Shown piece after piece: positions 8,380 to 18,257 of a stretch of 64,000 bases of DNA. This DNA comes from Halanaerobiales bacterium (lineage in GTDB: Bacteria; Bacillota; Halanaerobiia; Halanaerobiales; DTU029), in assembly GCA_029981855.1 (NCBI GenBank), contig JARRCS010000001.1, positions 62,001-126,000 of the forward strand. The letters run 5' to 3'. Positions within the stretch are counted from its first letter, which is position 1. The number at the start of each line of letters is the position of its first letter. A program made the position numbers and the translations under genes. Below the pieces are notes generated by a model. It was not told where the DNA came from. It saw nothing but the letters and a program-made list of their open reading frames with translations, and ran no database searches.

Positions 8380-9564
8380 ATGACAGAAAAGTATTTCTTT
8401 ACCTCAGAATCAGTTACGGAGGGGCATCCGGATAAGGTTGCCGATCAGATCTCCGATGCTATTCTTGATGCTATCTTAGCAAAGGATCCAATGGCCCGGG
8501 TAGCCTGTGAAACCTTTGTCACAACCGGACTGGTCCTTATTTCCGGTGAGATATCAACCGAATGTTATGTGGATATTACCGATATAGCCCGTAAAAAGAT
8601 TAAGAGCATCGGTTATGATAGGGCAAAATATGGTTTTGATGGGGATACTTGTGCTGTTCTGACTGCTATTGATGAACAATCCGCCGATATTGCCCTGGGG
8701 GTAGATGAAGCCCTGGAGACTAAGGAAGGTCTGGAAGAGGGGCAGCTGGGAGCAGGTGACCAGGGTTTGATGTTCGGTTATGCCTGTAATGAAACTCCGG
8801 AATTAATGCCTATGCCTATTACTCTGGCCCATAAACTGGCCCGGCGTCTGGCTGAGGTCAGGAAAAGCGGTATTTTACCGTATCTCAGGCCTGATGGTAA
8901 AACCCAAGTTACGGTAGAATATGTAGATGATAAACCGGTCAGGGTAGATAAGATTGTACTTTCAGCACAACACCATCCGGAGGTGGAAAATGCACAATTA
9001 AAGGAAGATATTATAAATAATGTTATCAAGGAAGTAATTTCAGCTGAATTAATGGATGATGATACTGAAATTTTTGTTAATCCTACCGGACGGTTTGTTA
9101 TCGGTGGACCCCAGGGGGATACCGGTCTTACGGGCAGAAAGATTATTGTAGATACATATGGGGGAATTGCCAGACATGGTGGTGGTGCCTTCTCCGGTAA
9201 AGACCCGACAAAGGTTGACCGTTCGGCTTCCTATGCCGCCCGTTATGTGGCTAAAAATATTGTAGCGGCCGGGCTGGCCGATCGCTGTGAGGTGCAGCTT
9301 GCCTATGCTATCGGGGTGGCTAGACCGGTTTCGATTATGGTAAATACCTTCGGTACCGGTCTGATCAGCAATGACAAAATAGTATCATTGATTAGGAAGC
9401 ACTTTGATTTAAGGCCGGCACAGATTATTAAGGAGCTTAATCTCAGGAGACCGATCTATTCACAGGTTGCAAAATACGGTCATTTTGGCAGGCCAGACCT
9501 GGATCTGCCCTGGGAGAAAACGGATAAATGCGAACTTCTAAAGAGAGATGCAGGAGTATTTTAA
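8380..9564 (+). CDS. metK: S-adenosylmethionine synthetase
   Basis: Makes S-adenosylmethionine from methionine and ATP. The 394-residue protein has the N-terminal [20 protein letters not shown], the signature [15 protein letters not shown] near residue 122, and the glycine-rich [17 protein letters not shown] near residue 265. RBS AGAGGTGGTGA precedes ATG 8380. It is followed within six bases of its stop by a hairpin terminator, so it is a single-gene unit. Confidence 0.97.
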   Translation: MTEKYFFTSESVTEGHPDKVADQISDAILDAILAKDPMARVACETFVTTGLVLISGEISTECYVDITDIARKKIKSIGYDRAKYGFDGDTCAVLTAIDEQSADIALGVDEALETKEGLEEGQLGAGDQGLMFGYACNETPELMPMPITLAHKLARRLAEVRKSGILPYLRPDGKTQVTVEYVDDKPVRVDKIVLSAQHHPEVENAQLKEDIINNVIKEVISAELMDDDTEIFVNPTGRFVIGGPQGDTGLTGRKIIVDTYGGIARHGGGAFSGKDPTKVDRSASYAARYVAKNIVAAGLADRCEVQLAYAIGVARPVSIMVNTFGTGLISNDKIVSLIRKHFDLRPAQIIKELNLRRPIYSQVAKYGHFGRPDLDLPWEKTDKCELLKRDAGVF

Positions 9565-9569
9565 GACAG

Positions 9570-9595
9570 ATACCGGAGGATTTTTCCTTCGGTAT
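9570..9595 (+). terminator. Terminator after metK
   Basis: ATACCGGAGG pairs with CCTTCGGTAT (one G-U) around a short A/T loop; a TTATTTG tail follows. Confidence 0.65.
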
Positions 9596-9620
9596 TTATT
9601 TGTCAAATTGAGGTGAAATT

Positions 9621-10664
9621 ATGGAGAAGGGATTCGAACTTAATAAAGTAACCAAGGGGCTACGTTTTGCAATTATACTAAGTTTATTTATATCTGCAGT
9701 ATTAATCCTATTCACAATGGATGGTAGTAGTCTGAATGAGGCCCTGACAGGAGTTAGCCCCGTAGTTATCCCCTTTCTCTTTATCATGATAATATTAAAC
9801 TGGGTTTTTGCCGGTTTAAGATTGAAGATATTACTTACAACGATTGGGGGAAGGCTGACCTTGCTGGATAGTATTGTTGTCTATCTGGCCGGGGCCTTTA
9901 TTTCCAATGTAACTCCCTTTGCTACCGGTGGAGGGCCCTTTCAGATATACTTCCTGCATAAAAAGGGGGTTAATATCGGGAAGGCGTCGACAGTTATTGT
10001 AACTCAGTTTATTTTGCGCATCTTTTTTTTCGGGATAGCTTCCTTTATCTTCCTGGTTTTTTTTAACCAGGCTATTTCTCCGGGTGTTGTTCCCCCCTAC
10101 CTTTTTTATTTAGCCTTCGGTCTGGGTTTTTTATTTGCCGTTTTTTTAATTATCTTTAGTCTGGTTCCGGCAGCAACTGAAAGATTTCTTGAGTTAATCT
10201 TTAAGATTAATAGGTTAAGGTCCTTTTTTCAGAATAGTTATCGGGCTAAGAAGTTACTGGTCAAGGCCAGGAAGGAATTAAGGGACTTTCATGCTTCTCT
10301 GGATTTACTGGGAAAGTACAAGGGCAGGCTCTTACTGGCAGGACTGTGTACGGTTTTTTACTGGAGCACCCTCTTTATGATTATCCCTCTGACCCTTAAG
10401 GGGCTGGGTTTGCAACCATATTACTTTAGATCTTATGTGATGCAGACCATCTTTTACCTCATTTTACCCTTTATGCCTACACCCGGTGCCAGCGGTATTG
10501 CGGAGATAGGTTTTGCCTCTATCTTTGTTGCCTTTATACCAGGAAGTTTAATCGGGCTGGTTACCTTTATCTGGCGTTTTATCAGTTTCTATATCATACT
10601 ATTAATCGGGGGATTTTTTGCCTTTAGGGAAATAGGATGGAAGAGGAGTATGAAAGATGGCTAG
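9621..10664 (+). CDS. Flippase-like membrane protein (lysylphosphatidylglycerol synthase TM family)
   Basis: A 347-residue integral membrane protein with about eight hydrophobic segments. It carries AGAFISNVTPFATGGGPFQI near residue 91, the pattern typical of the UPF0104 / PF03706 family, and LPFMPTPGASGIAEIGFA near residue 285. Members include the membrane domain of MprF and hopanoid or glycolipid-related proteins; a lipid transport role is likely but substrate is unknown. No aminoacyl-transfer domain is fused, so it is not a full MprF. RBS GAGGTG before ATG 9621. Its 3' end overlaps the priA start by eight bases, implying translational coupling. Confidence 0.85.
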   Translation: MEKGFELNKVTKGLRFAIILSLFISAVLILFTMDGSSLNEALTGVSPVVIPFLFIMIILNWVFAGLRLKILLTTIGGRLTLLDSIVVYLAGAFISNVTPFATGGGPFQIYFLHKKGVNIGKASTVIVTQFILRIFFFGIASFIFLVFFNQAISPGVVPPYLFYLAFGLGFLFAVFLIIFSLVPAATERFLELIFKINRLRSFFQNSYRAKKLLVKARKELRDFHASLDLLGKYKGRLLLAGLCTVFYWSTLFMIIPLTLKGLGLQPYYFRSYVMQTIFYLILPFMPTPGASGIAEIGFASIFVAFIPGSLIGLVTFIWRFISFYIILLIGGFFAFREIGWKRSMKDG

Positions 10665-12894
10665 ATATGCCCGGATAATCGTCGATATTCCCGTAGCCGG
10701 TCTTAACCAAGTTTATGATTACACCGTTCCAGAAGGGTTAAGGGAGAGGACAAGGATAGGCCAGGTTGTAACCGTACCTTTTGGCAGAAGAAGGGTTAAT
10801 GGTTTTGTGGTTGGCTTTGCCGAAAAACCTCAGATAGAGGCCGGGAGGGTCAAGGATATCCTGAAGATTAATACTGAAGAGCCTTTATTCGATGAAGAGA
10901 TGCTTAAATTACTTAAATGGATCGCCGCCTATTATAAATCTTATCTGATAAAAGTAATTAAAACCGCTATCCCCACCGGTTTAGTAAGTGGCAGGGTGGG
11001 TAAAAAAAGGATCGGGTACTTAAAACTGAATCAACCAGCAGAAAAGACCCGGGAGCTGGTAAAGAAACTAAAAAAGAGGGCACCTAAACAGGCCAGGGTT
11101 TTGCAGATTCTGCTGGAAAGTAAGCGATCTTACTCCAAAAGCAAACTGGCAGAAATGGCCGGCACCTCAAGTGGAACCGTATCAAGATTGCTGGAAAAGG
11201 GTTATCTTAAATACGTAGAGGAAGTAGAAGAACGCCGGCCCGTTCTGGAGAAGGATGAGCTGGTGACCAGGCCCTTTAAACCGACAGCTGCCCAGGCAGG
11301 TGTTATTAGGGCTATCTCCGGAAGTATAAAAGAGGGGAGCCATAAAATTTTTTTGCTGCACGGTGTTACAGGAAGCGGCAAAACAGAGGTTTATCTCCAG
11401 GTAATAGAGGAGGTTTTGCAAGCGGGTAAAGGTGCTATCGTACTGGTTCCCGAGATTTCTCTGACCCCTCTAATGGTAAGGCGTTTTTACAGCCGTTTTG
11501 GTGATGAAGTTGCTGTATTACATAGCAATCTCTCTTTGGGTGAGAGATATGATGAATGGAGGCGGTTAAAGCGGGGAGATGCCCGGATTGCTATCGGTGC
11601 CAGATCTGCCATCTTTGCCCCGGTTAATAATCTGGGTTTAATTATCCTGGATGAAGAACATGAGAATTCCTATAAGCAGGGAGAAAACCCCTACTATCAT
11701 GCCCGTGAGGTTGCTTTGAAAAGGGGGAAGATACTTGAAATTCCGGTAGTTCTAGGCTCTGCTACCCCTTCAGTTGAAAGTTTTTACTGGGCAAAGAGGG
11801 GGAGATTTCATTACCTGGAACTCCCGGAAAGGATTAATCAGGATAAACTACCCCCGGTTAAAATTATTGATATGAGGGAAGAATTAAAAAAGGGTAATAC
11901 CTCTTTTCTCAGTCATGATCTTGAGAGGGCTATTGAGGATTCACTAGCCAGAGATGAACAGGTTTTGATCTTTTTAAACAGGCGTGGCTATGCTAACTTC
12001 ATTCTCTGCCGTGAATGTGGTCATGTTATTAAATGCCAAAACTGTGATATATCTTTAACCTATCATGCCGGAGCCAATCACCTGCGCTGTCATTATTGTG
12101 ACTTTACCAGGAAGGTGCCGAAAAACTGTCCCCAATGTGGTAGTAAGTATATCAGGGAGTTTGGAATCGGTACAGAAAGGGTGGAGGAGGAATTAAGCAG
12201 GATCTTTCCCGGAGCGGTTATTGACAGAATGGATGTTGATACGACTACCCGTAAAGGATCTCACCGTAAGATACTGGCAAAGCTGGAGAGGGGTGATACC
12301 GACATCCTGGTAGGAACCCAGATGATTGCTAAAGGCCATGATTATCCCAATATATCCGTTGTCGGGGTGATAACGGCAGATACTATTTTAAATATACCTG
12401 ATTTCAGGTCGGCAGAAAGGACATTTCAATTGCTTACCCAGGTGGCCGGGCGGACCGGGAGAGGGGATAAAGCCGGTAAGGTGATTATCCAGACCTATAC
12501 CCCCGGGCACTATAGTATCCTGGCTGCCAGCAGGCATGATTATACAGGCTTTTTCCAGCAAGAGATTAAACTGAGGGAGAAGTTATTTTATCCCCCCTTT
12601 GCCTGGCTAACTAATATAGTGGTTCAGGGATATGAGGAGAGTTCGGTAATGGTAGGGGCTCAGAAACTGGGAAAATTTTTGCAACAGTATCATAAGTATA
12701 TTGATGAAATTTTAGGTCCCTCTCCAGCCCCGATAAATAAATTGCGCAAGAGATTCCGCTGGCAGCTAATCTTAAAGTTTAGGGACTGGAATTTGCGAAA
12801 TTTTGTTCTGACAGAGCTGGAGAAGAGATTTTTAATAGAGCAGCAAGGGGATGTGGTTTTTAATATTGATGTAGATCCTTTAAAAATGTTATAA
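10657..12894 (+). CDS. priA: Primosomal replication restart helicase PriA
   Basis: A 745-residue helicase that restarts stalled replication forks. The N-terminal 3'-OH-binding domain starts [20 protein letters not shown]. The helicase core has Walker [14 protein letters not shown] (about residue 238), DEEH (about 337) and GSATPSVES. The zinc-binding cysteines are [13 protein letters not shown] and CHYCDF...CPQCGS near residues 450-490, and helicase motif VI lies in [13 protein letters not shown]. Length and domain order are normal. It overlaps the preceding membrane-protein gene and precedes def and fmt, a frequent Bacillota order. Confidence 0.97.
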   Translation: MARYARIIVDIPVAGLNQVYDYTVPEGLRERTRIGQVVTVPFGRRRVNGFVVGFAEKPQIEAGRVKDILKINTEEPLFDEEMLKLLKWIAAYYKSYLIKVIKTAIPTGLVSGRVGKKRIGYLKLNQPAEKTRELVKKLKKRAPKQARVLQILLESKRSYSKSKLAEMAGTSSGTVSRLLEKGYLKYVEEVEERRPVLEKDELVTRPFKPTAAQAGVIRAISGSIKEGSHKIFLLHGVTGSGKTEVYLQVIEEVLQAGKGAIVLVPEISLTPLMVRRFYSRFGDEVAVLHSNLSLGERYDEWRRLKRGDARIAIGARSAIFAPVNNLGLIILDEEHENSYKQGENPYYHAREVALKRGKILEIPVVLGSATPSVESFYWAKRGRFHYLELPERINQDKLPPVKIIDMREELKKGNTSFLSHDLERAIEDSLARDEQVLIFLNRRGYANFILCRECGHVIKCQNCDISLTYHAGANHLRCHYCDFTRKVPKNCPQCGSKYIREFGIGTERVEEELSRIFPGAVIDRMDVDTTTRKGSHRKILAKLERGDTDILVGTQMIAKGHDYPNISVVGVITADTILNIPDFRSAERTFQLLTQVAGRTGRGDKAGKVIIQTYTPGHYSILAASRHDYTGFFQQEIKLREKLFYPPFAWLTNIVVQGYEESSVMVGAQKLGKFLQQYHKYIDEILGPSPAPINKLRKRFRWQLILKFRDWNLRNFVLTELEKRFLIEQQGDVVFNIDVDPLKML

Positions 12895-12914
12895 TTAAAG
12901 AGGAGGTGAAGGGG

Positions 12915-13373
12915 TTGGCTATCTTAAATATCAGAAAGATCGGTGACCCTGTTTTAAGAAGTAAAGCAAAAGAAGTAGAGGAAGTGACCGATAAAACGAG
13001 AGATTTACTGGATAACATGGCTGAAACGATGTATGATGCTCCGGGAATCGGCCTGGCCGCTCCCCAGGTAGGGATTTTGCAGCGGGTAATAGTAGTAGAT
13101 GTTGAGGATGATAACGGATTGTTAGAGTTGATTAATCCTGAAATAATTTCAGTATCTGAAGAAAAGGCAATCATGGAGGAGGGCTGTCTCAGTATACCAG
13201 AAGAGAAAGGCCATGTTGTCAGGGCGAAGAAGGTTACAGTCAGGGGATTGAACCGTAACGGTAAGGAGGTTATTATTGAAGCCGAAGATCTACTAGCCAG
13301 GGCCCTGCAGCATGAGATAGATCACCTTGACGGGGTTTTATTTGTTGATAAGTTGGTAAAGGTAATAGATTAG
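12915..13373 (+). CDS. def: Peptide deformylase
   Basis: Removes the formyl group from nascent N-termini. All three motifs are present: [18 protein letters not shown] with the metal cysteine, and QHEIDHLDG with the two metal histidines and catalytic glutamate. The frame also has a GTG at 12906, but that codon overlaps the AGGAGGTG ribosome site (12901-12908), so TTG 12915 is preferred. About 152 residues. It precedes fmt by 15 bases; the two enzymes act at opposite ends of the formylmethionine cycle. Confidence 0.96.
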   Translation: MAILNIRKIGDPVLRSKAKEVEEVTDKTRDLLDNMAETMYDAPGIGLAAPQVGILQRVIVVDVEDDNGLLELINPEIISVSEEKAIMEEGCLSIPEEKGHVVRAKKVTVRGLNRNGKEVIIEAEDLLARALQHEIDHLDGVLFVDKLVKVID

Positions 13374-13388
13374 GTTTGAGGTGAAATT

Positions 13389-14330
13389 ATGGATATTATC
13401 TTTATGGGCACACCCGACTTTGCCGTACCAAGTCTGGAGCAGTTGCATAAAAGTAAGGAAATAGAGGTTAAAGCTGTTGTTACCCAACCGGACCGCCCCC
13501 GGGGCCGGGGACAGAAACTCCAGCCATCTCCGGTAAAAAGGAAGGCCCTCAAGCTGGGGCTTAAGGTGTTTCAGGAAAAAGATGTTAATCAAGTAGAATT
13601 TATTGAAGAGCTAAAAAGACTTAACCCTGATGCAGTAGTGGTTGTGGCCTTTGGACAGAAACTGGGCCGGGAGCTTTTAAATTTAACCAGGTTTGGCTGT
13701 ATAAATCTTCATGCCTCACTCCTGCCCGAATACCGCGGGGCAAGTCCCATCCATCAGGCTATTATTGATGGCAGGAATGAGAGCGGGGTTACTACCATGT
13801 TTATGGATGAGGGTTGGGATACTGGAGATATCATCTATCAAAAGAAGGTTGAGATTAAGCGGACCGATACCGTTGGCACTCTGCACGATAGACTAGCAGT
13901 AGTAGGTGCCGAACTTTTGGTTAAAACAATCTTGGATATCGAGAAGGGTATCGCCCCCAGAATTAAGCAGGATGAAGGGCTGGCAACCTATGCCTCTAAA
14001 ATAGATAAGGAGATAGGTCGCATTAACTGGAACAATACCGCTGAGGATATCTTTAATCTGGTCAGGGGGGTAAATCCCTGGCCGGGGGCTTTTACAACCC
14101 ACCGGGGAAAGTTATTAAAGGTCTGGTGGGTAATTCCCCTTAAAGTAACTAAGGCTGAGAATGCAGAACCAGGAGAGATAGTTGCCACCGGAGAGGAGGA
14201 AGGTTTGGTTGTTAAGACAGGACAGGGGCTGGTAAAAATTGAAAAACTGCAACTGGCCGGACGGAGAAAGATGTCTGTTAAAGATTTTCTCCGGGGATAT
14301 AATATTGAAAAAGGTGAAAAATTCATTTAA
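13389..14330 (+). CDS. fmt: Methionyl-tRNA formyltransferase
   Basis: Formylates initiator Met-tRNA using 10-formyltetrahydrofolate. The N-terminal domain starts MDIIFMGTPDFAVPSLEQL and contains HASLLPEYRGASPIHQAI (catalytic N-H-D set with the SLLPxYRG loop) and the GDI segment of DEGWDTGDI. The C-terminal OB-fold domain covers about residues 205-313. Length is normal. RBS TTTGAGGTG before ATG 13389. Part of the priA-def-fmt run. Confidence 0.96.
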   Translation: MDIIFMGTPDFAVPSLEQLHKSKEIEVKAVVTQPDRPRGRGQKLQPSPVKRKALKLGLKVFQEKDVNQVEFIEELKRLNPDAVVVVAFGQKLGRELLNLTRFGCINLHASLLPEYRGASPIHQAIIDGRNESGVTTMFMDEGWDTGDIIYQKKVEIKRTDTVGTLHDRLAVVGAELLVKTILDIEKGIAPRIKQDEGLATYASKIDKEIGRINWNNTAEDIFNLVRGVNPWPGAFTTHRGKLLKVWWVIPLKVTKAENAEPGEIVATGEEEGLVVKTGQGLVKIEKLQLAGRRKMSVKDFLRGYNIEKGEKFI

Positions 14331-14366
14331 AACCAGGTCAATTTTAAACAAAAAGGAGGGATTCTA

Positions 14367-15062
14367 ATGTATTTTCCATTTTTCTATGATCCTACCTTTA
14401 TCTTGCTAATTCCTGCTTTTATTATTGCAATCTATGCCCAGTTTAAGGTTAAGGCTACCTTTAATAAATATAGCCAGCAGTATGCCAGTAGGGGATTATC
14501 AGGTGCCGAAGTTGCTAGAGAGCTCTTAAGAGAGCAGGGAATAAATGATGTAGCAGTAAGGCAGATCGGCGGTCACTTAAGCGATCACTACGATCCCGGT
14601 GAAAAGGTACTGAACCTCTCCCGGGAGGTTTACGGTAGCCGTTCCCTAGCTGCTATCGGGGTTGCTGCCCATGAGGCCGGTCATGCCATCCAGGATGCAA
14701 CCGGCTATAAACCGCTGGCCATCAGGGCAAGTCTGGTACCTGCTGCCAATATCGGTTCCAGCTGGGGAATACCTCTGGCAATCTTTGGGTTCTTCCTCGG
14801 TTCTGAGTTTATGGTAGGACTGGGACTGGTAATCTTTATCGGGGCCCTGCTTTTCCACCTAGTAACACTACCTGTGGAATTTAATGCCAGTAACAGGGCA
14901 ATTAGACTCCTGGTTGACGGGGGATATCTCTCAGGTAATGAGTTGACCGGTGTCAAAAAGGTCTTAAGGGCGGCAGCCTTTACCTATGTGGCAGCCACAC
15001 TGGTAGCACTGGCCAATTTGCTGAGAATATTGATGTTATTCGGTATGAGCAGGGATGAATAA
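14367..15062 (+). CDS. Membrane zinc metallopeptidase, YugP family
   Basis: A 231-residue protein with the zinc motif AAHEAGHAIQ near residue 98, preceded by a hydrophobic N-terminus and followed by two or three hydrophobic segments, matching the zinc_peptidase_2 (YugP) family. The motif LPVEFNASNRAI near 170 is also characteristic. Substrate is unknown. RBS AAAAGGAGGG before ATG 14367. It lies between fmt and rsmB, a common place for this gene in Clostridia-like genomes. A repeat A copy follows 15 bases after the stop. Confidence 0.9.
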   Translation: MYFPFFYDPTFILLIPAFIIAIYAQFKVKATFNKYSQQYASRGLSGAEVARELLREQGINDVAVRQIGGHLSDHYDPGEKVLNLSREVYGSRSLAAIGVAAHEAGHAIQDATGYKPLAIRASLVPAANIGSSWGIPLAIFGFFLGSEFMVGLGLVIFIGALLFHLVTLPVEFNASNRAIRLLVDGGYLSGNELTGVKKVLRAAAFTYVAATLVALANLLRILMLFGMSRDE

Positions 15063-15077
15063 AAATTCTTTATTGAA

Positions 15078-15121
15078 AACTGCAAATAGATGTCTCCAAT
15101 CTCCAACATCTATTTGCCGTT
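15078..15121. repeat. Palindromic repeat A, compact copy 2
   Basis: AACTGCAAATAGATGT (15078-15093) and ACATCTATTTGCCGTT (15106-15121) are inverted with one mismatch. The centre is shorter (44 bases in all, against 55) and lacks the AAACATCTC segment. It sits between the peptidase gene and rsmB. Confidence 0.75.
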
Positions 15122-15146
15122 ATTGCTGAAGTGAGGTACTAACTTT

Positions 15147-16481
15147 ATGAACACACGCCGGATGGCTATCAGGATCTTGCAGGAAATAGAAGAGGGGGCC
15201 TATTCTAACCTGGTTCTGGACAGGGAATTAAAAAAAGTTAGGGATAAGAGGGATAGAGGGCTGATTACCGAACTCGTTTACGGTGTCCTCAGACAACAAA
15301 AACGACTCGATTATCTTATCTCACAGCTATCCAGCAGGCCCTTGAGGAAGATTGAACAACCAGTCCTACTGGCCTTGAGGTTGGGGATTTACCAGCTGGA
15401 GTTTCTGGACAGAATTCCCGAAAGGGCTGCAGTAAATGAGACGGTCAATGCAATTAAGGGATTGGTTAAGCGGGGAGGGGTGGGTTTTACTAACGGTCTC
15501 TTGCGGGGGTTTATCAGAGAGAGGGAGCAGTTCTCATATCCCGATGATCCCCTTTTATACCTCTCTACCTATTATTCCCATCCTGAATGGATGGTCAGAC
15601 TCTGGCTTGAAAGATACGGGTATGATGACACCCTCCGCCTTTTACAGGTTAATAACCGGCAGCCGGATCTTAACATTAGACGTAATAGCCTTAAGGTTTC
15701 CACAGAAGAGTTTTTAAGCGGTCTGGAGGCTGCCGGGGTTGAGGTAGAGAGGTCACCTATCTCTGATTCATATACAATTCGTAATCTAGATAATGTTGAA
15801 AGCATTCCCTTATTTAAGGAAGGTGGATTCATGATCCAGGGGGCAGCAGCTATTCTTACCGGCCATATCCTTTCTCCGGAACCCGGAATGAGGATTCTGG
15901 ATATGGCAGCTGCTCCCGGTGGGAAAACGACCCACCTGGCCCAGTTGATGGAAAACAAGGGAGAGATAGTTGCTCTCGATATTTATGACCATAAGTTAAA
16001 GCTGATACAAGAAAACTGTCAGAGATTGGGTGTAAAGATTGTTAAAACCCTTAAAAGGGATGGTAGTAAGTTTCGTTGCGGTGATGCCTTTGATATGATT
16101 CTGGTAGATGCACCCTGTTCCGGTCTCGGCCTGGTCAGGCAGAAACCCGAGATTAAGTGGAACAAATCCCCTGCGGATCTGGAAAAATTGCCTTCCATTC
16201 AATTGAGCATGTTAAATAATGCCCTTAATTTATTGAAAGCAAGCGGAATCTTGCTTTACAGTACCTGTACCCTGGCCTGGGAGGAAAATCAGGGACTTGT
16301 TCATAAATTTATTGCAGCTAACCGGGAGAGGGTTGAGCTATTGGATATCGGTCAGGACTTAAAAAGACTGGGTCTAGACGGGTATCTGAAAACCAGTCCG
16401 GAGGGTTATCTGGAGTTATTCCCCCCTGATAGCGGAACAGAAGGGTTCTTCATTGCCAAGTTTAGGAAGGGAAACTATTAA
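15147..16481 (+). CDS. rsmB: 16S rRNA (cytosine-967-C5)-methyltransferase
   Basis: A 444-residue protein with an N-terminal NusB-like RNA-binding domain (about residues 1-140, including ITELVYGVLRQQKRLDYLI) and a C-terminal Rossmann methyltransferase. Motifs visible are MAAAPGGKTTHLAQL (SAM loop), VDAPCSGLG (catalytic proline-cysteine) and YSTCTLAWEENQ (second cysteine). It modifies C967 of 16S rRNA. Start ATG 15147 behind GAAGTGAGG. The rlmN start codon overlaps its stop. Confidence 0.95.
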   Translation: MNTRRMAIRILQEIEEGAYSNLVLDRELKKVRDKRDRGLITELVYGVLRQQKRLDYLISQLSSRPLRKIEQPVLLALRLGIYQLEFLDRIPERAAVNETVNAIKGLVKRGGVGFTNGLLRGFIREREQFSYPDDPLLYLSTYYSHPEWMVRLWLERYGYDDTLRLLQVNNRQPDLNIRRNSLKVSTEEFLSGLEAAGVEVERSPISDSYTIRNLDNVESIPLFKEGGFMIQGAAAILTGHILSPEPGMRILDMAAAPGGKTTHLAQLMENKGEIVALDIYDHKLKLIQENCQRLGVKIVKTLKRDGSKFRCGDAFDMILVDAPCSGLGLVRQKPEIKWNKSPADLEKLPSIQLSMLNNALNLLKASGILLYSTCTLAWEENQGLVHKFIAANRERVELLDIGQDLKRLGLDGYLKTSPEGYLELFPPDSGTEGFFIAKFRKGNY

Positions 16482-17530
16482 TGAAAAAAAAGCAGGATTT
16501 AAAGGCTTTAACTAGAAAAGAATTAATTGAGTGGTTTGAGAAGAGGGGTTACAAGAAATTCAGGGCCAATCAGGTATTTAACTGGGTTTATAAAAACGGT
16601 GTCGATAGCTTTGATGAGATGAGTAATCTTCCTCAGGACCTGCGTGATAAACTCAAAGAAGAAGCCTATCTCTCCAGACTGTTTTTACAGGATGCTGTGG
16701 AAGCCAGTGATGGTACTATTAAATATCTCTGGAGCCTTGCTGATAATGAGACAATTGAAAGTGTCTATCTGCCTTTTGAGGATGGACGTCATAGTGTCTG
16801 TATTTCCAGTCAGGCCGGATGTGCTATGAACTGTAAGTTCTGTGCTACCGGAATTGGTGGTCTAATCAGGAACCTGACTCCGGCCGAGATTGTTGATCAG
16901 GTTCTTGAGATACAGAAGGATATCAGTCAGGGGGAATTTGGCTCTCCCCGGATATCTAATGTTGTCTTTATGGGGATGGGTGAACCTCTGGCCAATTACG
17001 AGTCGGTTTTAAGGGCTATTTCGATTCTTAATGACCACCAGGGTCTAGATATCGGCATGAGAAGGATAACCCTTTCCACCTCAGGGCTTGTTCCCCAGAT
17101 TAAGCGGCTGGCCGATGAAGATTTACAGCTTGTGCTTGCTATATCCTTAAATGCTCCCAATAATCATCTGCGGGATCGGCTTATGCCCATTAACAAAAAA
17201 TATCCCCTGGAAAAGCTTCTGGCTGCAGTCCGTTATTATATAAAGAAGACAAACCGCAGGGTTTCTTTTGAATATGTACTGATAAGTGGAGTTAATGATT
17301 CAATTGACCTTGCTTACCAGACTGTCGAACTTCTGGAAGGGCTACTCTGTCATGTAAATCTGATTCCACTTAATCCCGTTACCGAATTTCCTTTTAAACG
17401 ACCTTCTTCAAGGGTTATCAAAAATTTTCAAGGGGTGCTAGAGGAAAAGGGGATTGAGACTACTATCAGGCAGGAGAGGGGAACTAATATTGAAGCCGCC
17501 TGTGGTCAGTTGCGCCGCCTTAACCAGTGA
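16481..17530 (+). CDS. rlmN: Dual-specificity RNA methyltransferase RlmN
   Basis: A radical SAM enzyme that puts a 2-methyl group on A2503 of 23S rRNA and A37 of some tRNAs. The [4Fe-4S] motif CAMNCKFCATG is near residue 111; the resolving cysteines are the one in ACGQLR near the C-terminus and that of the iron-sulfur segment. GMGEPLANYESVLRA and SLNAPNNHLRD are also typical. 349 residues, normal. ATG 16481 overlaps the rsmB stop (TAATG). Confidence 0.96.
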   Translation: MKKKQDLKALTRKELIEWFEKRGYKKFRANQVFNWVYKNGVDSFDEMSNLPQDLRDKLKEEAYLSRLFLQDAVEASDGTIKYLWSLADNETIESVYLPFEDGRHSVCISSQAGCAMNCKFCATGIGGLIRNLTPAEIVDQVLEIQKDISQGEFGSPRISNVVFMGMGEPLANYESVLRAISILNDHQGLDIGMRRITLSTSGLVPQIKRLADEDLQLVLAISLNAPNNHLRDRLMPINKKYPLEKLLAAVRYYIKKTNRRVSFEYVLISGVNDSIDLAYQTVELLEGLLCHVNLIPLNPVTEFPFKRPSSRVIKNFQGVLEEKGIETTIRQERGTNIEAACGQLRRLNQ

Positions 17531-17542
17531 GAGGTGATTTTC

Positions 17543-18253
17543 TTGGAATATGCAGTTTATTCAAATAAAGGGAAGTTAAGGGAAAATAATGAGGATAGCT
17601 ATTTGATTAAATCAGAGTCCTTTCTTCTGTTTGCTGTTGCCGATGGTATGGGCGGGCACCAGGCTGGAGAGGTGGCAAGTAAGCTCGCTATTGACTACCT
17701 GGGTGATTATCAGTTTGATCTGAAAGGAGATCTGTTTGCACAGATTGAGGAGGTTATCAAGGAGATTAATCAGGAGATAATCAGAACCGGCCTTAAAGAT
17801 CCGGAGTGTATCGGTATGGGAACAACCCTTTCTTTGGGGTTTATTTATGAGCAGGACTTATATATAGGTCATGTTGGAGATAGCCGGATTTATCTCTTTA
17901 GAGATGATAAATTAAGACAGCTTACCAGGGATCATTCCCTTGTAAACCAATTAATAGAGCAGAACCGGATTACCAGTGAAGAGGCTTTCAATCATCCCCA
18001 GAGACACATTATTACCCAGGCACTGGGCATTGAGACCGACCTTAAGGTTGACCTTAAGAAGATGGCTTTAAAAAAGGGGGATCTCTTATTATTCTGTACG
18101 GATGGTCTTAGTGACATGATTAAGTTTAAGGATATTGAGACGCTCTTTCTGCAACAGTCAGATATTAATAAATTGAGTAATCTCCTAGGAGAAAAAGCAA
18201 TGGAAAACGGCGGGAATGATAATATTACCCTTATTATCTGTAAGATGGGGTGA
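17543..18253 (+). CDS. stp: PP2C-type serine/threonine phosphatase (Stp/PrpC)
   Basis: Dephosphorylates targets of the neighbouring PASTA kinase. PP2C motifs in order: RENNEDSYL, VADGMGGHQAGEVAS, GTTLSLG, VGDSRIYLFRD, RDHSLVNQLIEQ, TDGLSD and GGNDNITLIICK. About 236 residues. The frame also has a GTG at 17534, but it is part of the GAGAGGTGA ribosome site, so TTG 17543 is the likelier start. The kinase gene follows four bases after the stop, the standard pair regulating cell wall growth and sporulation or germination. Confidence 0.95.
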   Translation: MEYAVYSNKGKLRENNEDSYLIKSESFLLFAVADGMGGHQAGEVASKLAIDYLGDYQFDLKGDLFAQIEEVIKEINQEIIRTGLKDPECIGMGTTLSLGFIYEQDLYIGHVGDSRIYLFRDDKLRQLTRDHSLVNQLIEQNRITSEEAFNHPQRHIITQALGIETDLKVDLKKMALKKGDLLLFCTDGLSDMIKFKDIETLFLQQSDINKLSNLLGEKAMENGGNDNITLIICKMG

Positions 18254-18257
18254 AGCT

